64,000 bases of DNA from Cellulomonas humilata (GTDB taxonomy: Bacteria > Actinomycetota > Actinomycetes > Actinomycetales > Cellulomonadaceae), in the NCBI RefSeq assembly GCF_030814415.1, contig NZ_JAUSVB010000004.1, positions 186,001 through 250,000 of the forward strand. The letters run 5' to 3'. The notes beneath the pieces were generated by a model that was not told the origin of the DNA, did no database searches, and saw only the letters and a list, made by a program, of their open reading frames with translations. This document shows, in pieces, positions 40,558-47,371 of this stretch. The translations under genes were made by a program, and so were the position numbers. Positions within the stretch are counted from its first letter, which is position 1, and each line of letters opens with the position of its first letter.

Positions 40558-40631
40558 GCCCCGATAGCCCAACCGGCAGAGGCGTTCGGCTCAAACCCGA
40601 TCCAGTGTGGGTTCGAATCCCACTCGGGGCA
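40558..40631 (+). tRNA. tRNA-Leu (anticodon CAA), unusually short variable arm
   Basis: A 74-base cloverleaf: acceptor GCCCCGA/TCGGGGC, 3-bp D stem GCC/GGC with GG in the loop, anticodon stem (T)TCGG/CCGA(T), loop CTCAAAC giving anticodon CAA, 5-base variable loop CCAGT, T arm GTGGG-TTCGAAT-CCCAC, discriminator A. The last CCA is not fully encoded (ACCT). A normal bacterial tRNA-Leu has a long variable arm (about 85-88 bases); this one is class I in shape. The anticodon and the A73 suggest leucine, but charging is uncertain. A TATCCT element lies just upstream. Confidence 0.85.
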
Positions 40632-40753
40632 CCTCGTCGTGCCGTAATCCGCAGGTCAAGACCGCAAGCTCGCCTGTGCGCCAGGGCGCCTTGTGGGGAT
40701 GGCGGCGAGTCCCTTGGGGGCGGCCACAGGCGAACCTGCAGGTCACAGGCCCT

Positions 40754-40785
40754 ACCCGAGTGGGATCCGGTCCCACACCGGTCCG
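40754..40785 (-). repeat. Degenerate inverted copy of the tRNA 3' half
   Basis: On the minus strand this stretch parallels the T arm and acceptor 3' side of the tRNA at 40558-40631. On the plus strand CCCGAGTGGGAT (12 bases) and, 5 bases later, CCCACAC are identical and equally spaced to the complement of the tRNA; in total about 24 of 32 positions match. It lies about 120 bases downstream of the tRNA in opposite orientation. The rest of 40632-40888 has no gene; a 9-base inverted repeat TCGCCTGTG (40670-40678) / CACAGGCGA (40725-40733) is the only other structure seen. Confidence 0.5.
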
Positions 40786-40888
40786 CTGGCCCATACTGCG
40801 CGGCACGGGTCTCCCGCAGCCACGCGCGAGCTGGGAGCCCCTCGAGCGGTGAAGTTCCTCCACCGGGACCCCACCGACATGTGCGGTG

Positions 40889-41473
40889 TCAGTTGCCGGA
40901 CGCGTCGAAGCCTGTGGTTCGGATCAGTCGGGCAGGGACGCCGGCCACGATGGCATTGGCCGGCACGTCCTTCGTGACGACCGCGCCGGCGCCGACAATC
41001 GCGCCGTCGCCGATCGTCACGCCCGGGACGATCGTGACGCCCGCGCCGAGCCAGACCTTGCGTCCGATGACGACGGGTGCGGGGACCATGTCGGCACGTC
41101 GGGCAGGGTCGACCGCGTGGTTGAGGGTGACGACGGTGCTGCCGTGGCCGATGAGGGTGCCGTCACCGATGGTGATGCCTCCGGCGTCCTGGAAGGTGCA
41201 GCCCATGTTGATGAAGACGTCGTCGCCGAGCGTCAGGTTCTTGCCGAACTCGCAGTGGAACGGGGGGAAGACCGTCACCGACTCGGGCACCGGGCGGCTC
41301 GTGAGGCGGCACAGAAGGGCCCGGACTTCTTCCGGCGTGTGGTAGCCGCTGTTGAGCTCCGCGGTGATCCGCAGCGCGTGCTGGGCCGTCTCGTGGAGGT
41401 AGGTGTGCTCCGCGGAGCCGCCCTCGATGGTGGCGCCCGTCCGCACGTGGGCGAGGAAGTCGTCGAGGGTCAT
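40889..41473 (-). CDS. Maltose/galactoside O-acetyltransferase-family protein
   Basis: 194 residues. Left-handed beta-helix of hexapeptide repeats in the C-terminal two thirds ([72 protein letters not shown]), with the catalytic His in LNHAVDP and the N-terminal helical Maa domain. Transfers acetyl from acetyl-CoA to a sugar hydroxyl; physiological acceptor unknown. Same strand as, and 29 bases downstream of, the MmyB-like regulator, so probably co-transcribed with it. Confidence 0.88.
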   Translation of the reverse strand: MTLDDFLAHVRTGATIEGGSAEHTYLHETAQHALRITAELNSGYHTPEEVRALLCRLTSRPVPESVTVFPPFHCEFGKNLTLGDDVFINMGCTFQDAGGITIGDGTLIGHGSTVVTLNHAVDPARRADMVPAPVVIGRKVWLGAGVTIVPGVTIGDGAIVGAGAVVTKDVPANAIVAGVPARLIRTTGFDASGN

Positions 41474-41502
41474 CTGGTGGTCCTGTCGTCGAGGAGGTGC
41501 CG

Positions 41503-42378
41503 TCACGACGGAGCCTCGGCATGCGCGACGTTCGTGGCCCATGAGGCCAGCAGGCGCAGGCGCTCGGCCGACGGTGAGCCAGGTTCGGCGGTGTAGACCA
41601 TCAGCACCTGGCCGGGCTCGGCGGTGATGGCGAGCTCCTCGTAGGCCAGGGTGAGCTCGCCGACCACCGGATGATGGAACCGCTTGGTACCCGCTCCGTG
41701 GGTGCGCACGTCGTGCGCACCCCAGAGCCGGCGGAAGGTCTCGCTGCGGGTGGAGAGCTCGCCGACGAGGTCCTGCAGCCCCTTGTCGTGCGGGTCTCGG
41801 CCGGCGTCGGCGCGCATGATCGCGACGCACATCTGCGCGAACAGGTCCCAGTCGGGGTAGAAGTCGCGGGCCGCAGGGTCGAGGAACTGGAACCGGGCGA
41901 GGTTCGGGGTGCGGCCACCGTCACCGATGACCGGGGAGTAGAAGGCGCGACCGAGCGCGTTGGTCGCCAGCAGGTCCTGTCGCTGGTCGCGCACGAACGC
42001 GACCCCGTCGGTGATCGCGGACAGTGCCCACTGCAGGCTCGGTCGTGGTGTGGCCGACCGTGTCCCGCGACGGCGCGCTCGTCCCGATGACGGGATGCCA
42101 TCCGCGGCGCGGGCGAGGTCGAACAGGTGGGCGCGTTCGGTGTCGTCGAGCTGCAGGGCGCGCGCGACGGCGTCCAGGACGGAGGCCGACGCCCCACCGA
42201 TCGCGCCGCGCTCGAGCTTGGCGTAGTACTCGACGCTGACGCCCGCCAGGGCCGCGACCTCGCTGCGGCGAAGGCCGGGCACGCGCCGGTTGGTCCCGCC
42301 GATGACGCCCGCGGAGTCGGGGGTGACCTTCGCGCGCCGCGACATGAGGAACTCGCGCACGTCTGCTCGGTTGTCCAT
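41503..42378 (-). CDS. XRE-type regulator with MmyB-like ligand-binding domain
   Basis: 291 residues. N-terminal helix-turn-helix (about residues 30-85: [26 protein letters not shown]), C-terminal MmyB-like PAS-fold domain ([53 protein letters not shown]), which in relatives binds a fatty-acid-like ligand. Such regulators usually control the dehydrogenase gene divergent from them, as here: the zinc alcohol dehydrogenase starts 142 bases away and a perfect palindrome lies between. A further-upstream start is not supported because it would run through that operator. Confidence 0.9.
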   Translation of the reverse strand: MDNRADVREFLMSRRAKVTPDSAGVIGGTNRRVPGLRRSEVAALAGVSVEYYAKLERGAIGGASASVLDAVARALQLDDTERAHLFDLARAADGIPSSGRARRRGTRSATPRPSLQWALSAITDGVAFVRDQRQDLLATNALGRAFYSPVIGDGGRTPNLARFQFLDPAARDFYPDWDLFAQMCVAIMRADAGRDPHDKGLQDLVGELSTRSETFRRLWGAHDVRTHGAGTKRFHHPVVGELTLAYEELAITAEPGQVLMVYTAEPGSPSAERLRLLASWATNVAHAEAPS

Positions 42379-42427
42379 GCCGTCGACGGTAGGCCCGGTG
42401 AGGTCGGTGAGGGAGTCCACGGTGAGG

Positions 42428-42446
42428 GGTGTACCGGCGGTACACC
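42428..42446. promoter_or_regulatory. Perfect palindrome between the MmyB-type regulator and the dehydrogenase
   Basis: GGTGTACCG-G-CGGTACACC, 9-base arms with one central base. It is flanked by an outer inverted pair GGGAGTCC (42411-42418) and GGACTCCC (42456-42463), centred on the same point. This is the likely binding site of the divergent regulator. Confidence 0.65.
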
Positions 42447-42520
42447 ACTCGTCAGGGACTCCCCGGCGCCGCAGGTACGAGGTTGCCTGGTGGGCACACC
42501 GACAGAGAGGCACCACCACC

Positions 42521-43540
42521 ATGCGCGCAGTCGTCATGTACGCCCCGGGCGACGTCCGGGTCGACCAGACCGAGCGGCCGACGATCCTCGAGCCGACCGA
42601 CGCGATCATCAAGCTCGCCGCCACCTGCATCTGCGGGTCCGACCTGTGGCCCTACCGCGGCGCCGACGACGTCGACCACCAGCCGATGGGCCACGAGTAC
42701 GTCGGCGTCGTCGACGAGGTCGGCCCGGACGTCGTGAACGTGAAGGTCGGTGACTTCGTCGTCGGCTCGTTCTTCTCCTCCGACAACACCTGCGAGATCT
42801 GCCAGGCCGGCTACCAGACCCACTGCGTGCACCGCGGACCCGGTGCGGTTCCCGGCGCGCAGGCCGAGTACGCGCGGATCCCGCAGGCTGACGGCACCCT
42901 CGTCGCCACCCCCGGCCAGCCGGACGCCGACCTGATCCCGTCGCTGCTGGCCGCTTCCGACGTGCTCGGTACCGGCTGGTTCGCCGCCGTCGCGGCCGAG
43001 GTCGGCCCGGGCAAGACCGTGGCCGTGGTGGGGGACGGCGCGGTCGGCCTGCTCGGCGTGCTTGCGGCCAAGCAGCTCGGCGCGGACCGCATCATCGCGA
43101 TGTCCCGCCACGCCGACCGGCAGGCACTAGCCCGTGACTTCGGCGCCACCGACATCGTCGAGGAGCGCGGAGACGAGGGTGTGGCCCGCATCAAGGAGCT
43201 CACCGACGGGCTCGGGGCGCACTCCACCATCGAGGCCGTCGGCACCCAGGAGTCGATGCTGCAGGCCATCCGCGCGACGCGGGCAGGTGGGCACGTCGGC
43301 TACGTCGGTGTATCCCACGACGTCTCGCTGCCCGGCCAGGAGCTGTTCTTCTCCGGCGTCCACCTGCACGGTGGGCCTGCGCCCGTGCGCCGGTTCCTGC
43401 CCGAGCTCATCCAGCTCATCTGGGACCGCGAGATCGACCCGGGCAAGGTCTTCGACCTCACCCTGCCCCTCGAGCAGGCTGCCGAGGGATACCGGGCGAT
43501 GGACGAGCGACGCGCCACCAAGGTTCTGCTCACCCTCTGA
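42521..43540 (+). CDS. Zinc-dependent alcohol dehydrogenase (medium-chain)
   Basis: 339 residues. Catalytic zinc ligands Cys38 (CICGSD) and His58-Glu59 (MGHEY), NAD(P)-binding VAVVGDGAVGLLG at about 168-180. The structural zinc lobe has SDNTCEICQAGYQTHC: three cysteines (91, 94, 102) and an aspartate (88) where the first cysteine usually is. Substrate unknown; regulators of the MmyB type next to such enzymes are common in actinobacteria. Followed by a clear terminator. Confidence 0.9.
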   Translation: MRAVVMYAPGDVRVDQTERPTILEPTDAIIKLAATCICGSDLWPYRGADDVDHQPMGHEYVGVVDEVGPDVVNVKVGDFVVGSFFSSDNTCEICQAGYQTHCVHRGPGAVPGAQAEYARIPQADGTLVATPGQPDADLIPSLLAASDVLGTGWFAAVAAEVGPGKTVAVVGDGAVGLLGVLAAKQLGADRIIAMSRHADRQALARDFGATDIVEERGDEGVARIKELTDGLGAHSTIEAVGTQESMLQAIRATRAGGHVGYVGVSHDVSLPGQELFFSGVHLHGGPAPVRRFLPELIQLIWDREIDPGKVFDLTLPLEQAAEGYRAMDERRATKVLLTL

Positions 43541-43552
43541 CGAACCCCAGTC

Positions 43553-43587
43553 AGGCCGCCCACACGCACCGCGCCTCTGGGCGGCCT
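43553..43587 (+). terminator. Rho-independent terminator after the dehydrogenase
   Basis: AGGCCGCCCA...TGGGCGGCCT, 10 perfect base pairs, loop of 15, followed by TGTT. It lies 13 bases after the dehydrogenase stop. Confidence 0.75.
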
Positions 43588-43612
43588 TGTTCCGACTCGC
43601 AGGAGGTAGCCA

Positions 43613-44146
43613 GTGCGAGCACCATCGACCCGAGGCGCCATGACTGCGGCCGCCGCCCTGCTCGCGCTGAGCGTGACAGCCTGCACCAGCTCGAACATCC
43701 GCGAGTCGGTCCCGACTCTCGAGAGGACATCGACCGTGGGCCCCACACCGAGCACCACACCGAACTCGAGCGCAGCCGTGCCAGGCACAGCCGTCACCGT
43801 CACGATCGGCGACACCGCTCTGCAGGGCCTGCTGTGGGACAGCCCGGCCGCGCGCGACCTGGCCTCACGCCTGCCGCTGACTCTCACCTTCGTCGACTAC
43901 AACGCAGTCGAGAAGACCGCGTCCATCGACCCGGTCCTCACCATGGACGGCATGCCCGCGGGCGACGACCCCAACCCTGGCGAGATCGGCTGGTACGCGC
44001 CCACCTCGGACCTGGTCCTGTACTACGGCGACGTCGGCTACTGGAACGGCATCGTCCGCCTCGGCACCTTCGACGACGCCGGAATCGACCTCCTCGCGAC
44101 GGGCCCGCGGGACGTCACCGTCACCGTCACGGCCGCCGACGGCTGA
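43613..44146 (+). CDS. Lipoprotein with cyclophilin-like fold
   Basis: 177 residues; GTG start with AGGAGG 7 bases ahead. A lipoprotein signal peptide ends LSVTACTSS with a lipidated cysteine at 24, followed by a 35-residue Ser/Thr/Pro linker. The folded part (VTVTIGDTALQGLLWDSPAARDLASRLPLTLTFVDYNAVEKTA; PGEIGWYAPTSDLVLYYGDVGYWNGIVRLGTF) matches the cyclophilin-like family often placed beside aldo-keto reductases, alcohol dehydrogenases and cupins. No isomerase active site is expected. Function unknown. It lies between the dehydrogenase and a cupin gene on the same strand. Confidence 0.82.
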   Translation: MRAPSTRGAMTAAAALLALSVTACTSSNIRESVPTLERTSTVGPTPSTTPNSSAAVPGTAVTVTIGDTALQGLLWDSPAARDLASRLPLTLTFVDYNAVEKTASIDPVLTMDGMPAGDDPNPGEIGWYAPTSDLVLYYGDVGYWNGIVRLGTFDDAGIDLLATGPRDVTVTVTAADG

Positions 44147-44211
44147 GCGGGCGTCGTCGCGCGCACGCCACCGAATCGAGTAGCGCACCACCGAGTGGAA
44201 AGAAGGAGGAC

Positions 44212-44610
44212 ATGATCTTCACGCAGAGCGGCGGGCAGACCGCCCCCGGACCCGACGACTGGTTCACCGGGACCGTGTACATCGACACCATCCGCACCCC
44301 CGACGCGAAGACCGCGATCGGCTGCGCCCACGTGCGATTCGCGCCCGGCGCACGGACCGCCTGGCACACCCACCCCAAGGGCCAGACCCTCTACGTGACC
44401 GACGGCATCGGCTACGTCGCCCGGCGAGGCGGCGAGATCCACGAGATCCGTCCCGGCGATGTCGTCTACATCGAGCCCGGCGAAGAACACTGGCACGGCG
44501 CCACCACGGACCGGTTCATGGCGCACGTCGCGATGCAGGAGGCGGACCATCAGGGCCGCGTCGTCACCTGGCTCGAGCACGTCACCGACGAGGACTACAA
44601 CCGCAGCTGA
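44212..44610 (+). CDS. Cupin-domain protein
   Basis: 132 residues, strong AAGGAGG ribosome binding site. Single cupin barrel with both metal motifs: GARTAWHTHPKGQTLYVTDG (HxH...Glu-type motif 1) and PGDVVYIEPGEEHWHGA (motif 2). Similar to mandelonitrile-lyase-like and carboxymuconolactone-associated cupins that accompany dehydrogenases in detoxification clusters. The substrate is unknown. Follows the lipoprotein gene by 65 bases, probably one transcript. Confidence 0.87.
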   Translation: MIFTQSGGQTAPGPDDWFTGTVYIDTIRTPDAKTAIGCAHVRFAPGARTAWHTHPKGQTLYVTDGIGYVARRGGEIHEIRPGDVVYIEPGEEHWHGATTDRFMAHVAMQEADHQGRVVTWLEHVTDEDYNRS

Positions 44611-45238
44611 CCTCCTCTTTGCACTCCCGCACACGAACAGCGGCGAACCCGGACACGGCGAGCTGACGATGTGACTTGGCCTGCCAGAGGCTGAGCCTTC
44701 GGTACCGGGAGGCGCTTGCCACTCACGTCGGTTGCCTACCCGCAGCGGCGGGTCTTGCGGCGGAAGCACGCACACCCGCAGGTGTCCCGACGAGGGATGA
44801 GTGATGCCCCGCCTGAAGCGCTCCAGCACGCTCATGCGGGTACCGGCCTCGGCGCCACCCGAAGGTCGAGCACTCGAAACAGCCGGGACGCCACCACTCC
44901 CCCGTACGAGCTCCTGCAACAGCTGTCCCCCGCGAGCACTCCCCCGCACCTGCACGCACTGGCCGCGGAGGCGGGGATCGCCGAGGTCTTCGTCGCGCCC
45001 GACGAGGAGGACACCCACGCCCTGGAGCTCTACGGCTCGCTCGCCGGGCGCGAGTCGCCGGCCACCTTCTTCACGTGGGACGCCGGGATCTGATCGACAT
45101 CGGCGCCGCCCAGCGGGACGATGGGTGCTGAGACAGGCAGGGGCGGGCCCGTCGACCGACCGGCGCCGTGCTGCATCCGACGAGAGCGCGGTGCCAGATG
45201 CGCGATGGCCACGAGCGTCGACGAGCACGGTGGCTCCC
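44611..45238. other. Gene-poor stretch with a decayed gene fragment
   Basis: 628 bases with no intact gene that I can support. The only coding similarity is the GNAT C-terminal fragment described separately at 44899-45093. The remaining sequence has no recognisable promoter element, repeat or RNA structure. Long open frames on both strands are of the kind GC-rich DNA produces by chance. Confidence 0.6.
44899..45093 (+). pseudogene. Remnant of a GNAT acetyltransferase (aminoglycoside-type), C-terminal end only
   Basis: About 64 residues ending the frame resemble the last third of AAC(3)-like or related GNAT proteins: HLHALAAEAGIAEVFVAPDEEDTHALELYGSLAGRESPATFFTWD, where the Ala/Glu-rich helix, the AxxLYxSLAGRE motif and the FTWD end are typical. 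Nothing upstream in the same frame (44716-44898) resembles the acetyl-CoA-binding part. A truncated, probably non-functional gene is the simplest reading. A frameshift within the missing part was looked for and not found. Confidence 0.5.
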
Positions 45239-45790
45239 ATGAGGCCCGCGAGCCACATCTACTACTACGACGTCGGCGACGGCGTCTGGCAGGGCACGTT
45301 CGGCCTGCGCGTCACGTCGTGGAGCGGGCTGCTCAGGTCCGGGGCCGGCGCGCTCAACACGCTCCTCGTCGTCGCGATGTGGGTGGTGCAGGCGCTGACC
45401 GGGCGGTCGCGGCTCGACTCGACCGTCATCCCCCGACCCGACGTGGGCGAGCTCGGCGTCGCGGAGAACACCGTCCGCCTGTCCAAGCTCGGCCTCACGC
45501 TCTACCTGCTGCGCGAGCGGTACGTCCTGCACCCTGACGGTCTCGGCGTCACGGTCCAGGCCTTCGAGCGGTTCGGGCCGGTGCCCGGGCTGTTCGAGCG
45601 TCGGTTCGTCTACCCGGCGGAGATCCGGGCCGACGGGCTGGCGTCGACCTATCACATGCCCCTGCTGGGCTGCCCGTGGACCGCGCGCTACCGCGTCGGC
45701 GCGGACCGGCTCGGGCTCGCCGGCGAGCTGGTGTGCTCCTGGGCGCGTGCGACGGAGGTCGCCCGGCGCACCGGCGACCGACCGAGATGA
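45239..45790 (+). CDS. Hypothetical protein with one membrane helix
   Basis: 183 residues, not recognised. The N-terminal part YYYDVGDGVWQGTFGLRVTSWSGLL is followed by one likely membrane helix (TLLVVAMWVVQAL, about 42-54). Then comes a soluble half with LGLTLYLLRERYVLHPDGLGVTV and a Cys-Pro pair in LLGCPWTARYRVG. Its stop overlaps the ATG of a DUF5995 gene (ATGA), so the two are made together. The ribosome binding site is weak. Possibly a membrane-associated partner of the downstream protein, which is inference from coupling alone. Confidence 0.6.
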   Translation: MRPASHIYYYDVGDGVWQGTFGLRVTSWSGLLRSGAGALNTLLVVAMWVVQALTGRSRLDSTVIPRPDVGELGVAENTVRLSKLGLTLYLLRERYVLHPDGLGVTVQAFERFGPVPGLFERRFVYPAEIRADGLASTYHMPLLGCPWTARYRVGADRLGLAGELVCSWARATEVARRTGDRPR

Positions 45791-46623
45791 CGGGTGCCGA
45801 CGAGGTCGCCCTCGTCGCGGCGGAGCTGGATCGTCGGCGCGTCGAGTTCGAGCTCCACCACGACCCCCGCGCCGCCTTCGCCTACATCTACGTCGCGCTC
45901 ACGCGCTCGCTCGAGGTGCAGCTCCGCCAGGCGGAGACGGGATTCGACGACCCGGAGTGGGTGGCCGACCTCGCGACCGCGCTCGCGCACGAGTACTTCA
46001 CGGCGATGGACGCGGTCGACCAAGCGCTCGGCGCCGCGCGCGCCACCCCGCGCGGCCTCCCGTCCGCGCGTGCGTTCCCGGGCGAGGTGCCGCAGCCCTG
46101 GCGGGACGTGCAAGCCGCATTCGGCCGGCGGTCGTACGTGCTGGAGGACGTGCTGTTCTCGATGACGGCGCACATCTCGTACGACCTGCCGATCGCCCTG
46201 CAGAGGATGGCGCCCGTCGCGACGCACATCGCCGACTTCCACCGCATGAACGACGTGCTCGGCACGGCTGTCGAGGGTGTCCAGGACGGGCTCGCCGAGC
46301 GCTACAGCCGCGCGCTCGCCGTCCTCGACAAGGTGTTCGCGCGGCAGGACGAGCTCTTCTCGAACTACGGGATCCGGGTGGCCCGCGGGCTGGCGTGGTT
46401 CAACGCCGACCGGCTCCTCGACGCGTCCGGGTCCGCCGACGCGTTGGACTCCATCCGTCGCAGCGCCGGGGCGTTCATCCGTGAGGTGCGCTCGCCCGAC
46501 GACTGGCGCCTGCGCCTCGTCCTGCGGATCGCGCGCTTCCTCGTCCCCGAGCGCCGGCGCTGGCCCGACGAGCCCGGTTTCGGTCCTCCAGCCGAGCAGA
46601 CGCGGGTCGCGCGTGCGGGCTGA
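45787..46623 (+). CDS. DUF5995-like alpha-helical protein
   Basis: 278 residues, mostly helical, no signal peptide or membrane segment. Features shared with DUF5995 proteins of actinobacteria: AYIYVALTRSLEVQLRQAETGFDDPEWVADLATALAHEYFTAM, MTAHISYDLPIALQRM (the HIxxDLPxAL motif) and ADFHRMNDVLG. Start overlaps the previous stop by ATGA. Function of the family is unknown. Convergent with a hypothetical gene. Confidence 0.72.
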   Translation: MTGADEVALVAAELDRRRVEFELHHDPRAAFAYIYVALTRSLEVQLRQAETGFDDPEWVADLATALAHEYFTAMDAVDQALGAARATPRGLPSARAFPGEVPQPWRDVQAAFGRRSYVLEDVLFSMTAHISYDLPIALQRMAPVATHIADFHRMNDVLGTAVEGVQDGLAERYSRALAVLDKVFARQDELFSNYGIRVARGLAWFNADRLLDASGSADALDSIRRSAGAFIREVRSPDDWRLRLVLRIARFLVPERRRWPDEPGFGPPAEQTRVARAG

Positions 46624-46682
46624 CACTCGAGGGGCTCACCGCTCTGACCCGTGACCGAGGCTCGCGCTGTCGTCGCCCGCAG

Positions 46683-47249
46683 TCAGGGACCAACGAGGAG
46701 CCGAGCGGCGACGTCCACGGCCAAGGCGATCTGGTGGTCCAGTGCGGGCGCGCTCCCCCACCAGGACACCGACGTGACGACGAGCCCCTCGCGGGTCATC
46801 TGGATCGACCACAGCTCGGCGGGACGCACGACTCCGTCGCCGTGTGCGGCATCCGGCCAGTGCTCGATCCGATGCCGGAGCTGGGCGTCCACGATCCCGT
46901 GCGGATCCGTGTACGCGTACAGCCCCTCGGCGGCGGGTGGCGAGGAGCGTCCTGCGAGGCGGCCGAACCACGCCGCGATCCTGCCCAGGTCGGAGTGCGG
47001 GCCGGACCGGTGCACGTCGAGGATCGGCGGCCCGGCGGAGTGCACCGTCCGCAGAGCCGGGGACACCCAGACGACGTGCGAGGCGGGGTCGTTCTCGCCG
47101 TCCGGGACGCCCTCGCGGAGATCGCAGTACCAGTCCGGAGGCTCCCCCGCGGGCTGGAGGCGAGCCGAGTGCGCGCCCCTTCGGGTCACGAGGAGGCCGC
47201 GGGCGCGCGCCACGTCATCGATGAAGCCGTTCGTGGAGGCTCTCACCAC
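46683..47249 (-). CDS. Hypothetical protein
   Basis: 188 residues from a GTG start (two adjacent GTG codons, 47249 and 47246, and a third at 47282 are possible). Not recognised. It has no membrane segment; a Trp/Gly/Asp-rich half (DWYCDLREGVPDGENDPASHVVWVSP) and the end DHQIALAVDVAARLLVGP suggest a folded alpha/beta protein. It is divergent from the acyltransferase gene, and a DosR-like motif lies between them (47323-47337), 74-88 bases from this start. It may therefore share that promoter region. Reality as a gene is likely but not certain. Confidence 0.6.
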   Translation of the reverse strand: MVRASTNGFIDDVARARGLLVTRRGAHSARLQPAGEPPDWYCDLREGVPDGENDPASHVVWVSPALRTVHSAGPPILDVHRSGPHSDLGRIAAWFGRLAGRSSPPAAEGLYAYTDPHGIVDAQLRHRIEHWPDAAHGDGVVRPAELWSIQMTREGLVVTSVSWWGSAPALDHQIALAVDVAARLLVGP

Positions 47250-47322
47250 CGCACCGTAGGCCTTCCCGCAACCGCCGACCACGTGCGCCCCAGAACCCGG
47301 CGGCGATGCAGCGGCGGGCGTC

Positions 47323-47337
47323 GGGACCTTCGGCTCT
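47323..47337 (+). promoter_or_regulatory. DosR-like box A (acyltransferase / hypothetical promoter region)
   Basis: GGGACCTTCGGCTCT, 35-49 bases before the proposed acyltransferase GTG start and 74-88 bases before the divergent hypothetical gene. Part of the repeated motif RGGACCWWCBGCCCT seen upstream of most genes in this region. Confidence 0.6.
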
Positions 47338-47371
47338 GCCCCGGACGATCCCGGCCGTCCAGACTGCCGCT

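Noticed and set aside
44038..45258. Minus-strand open frame of 406 codons across the lipoprotein, cupin and gap
   Set aside because: Antisense to two real genes, no domain features; GC-driven.
46684..46698. Another DosR-like box (GGGACCAACGAGGAG)
   Set aside because: Only the left half matches, and it lies inside the end of a coding region with no gene downstream at promoter distance.
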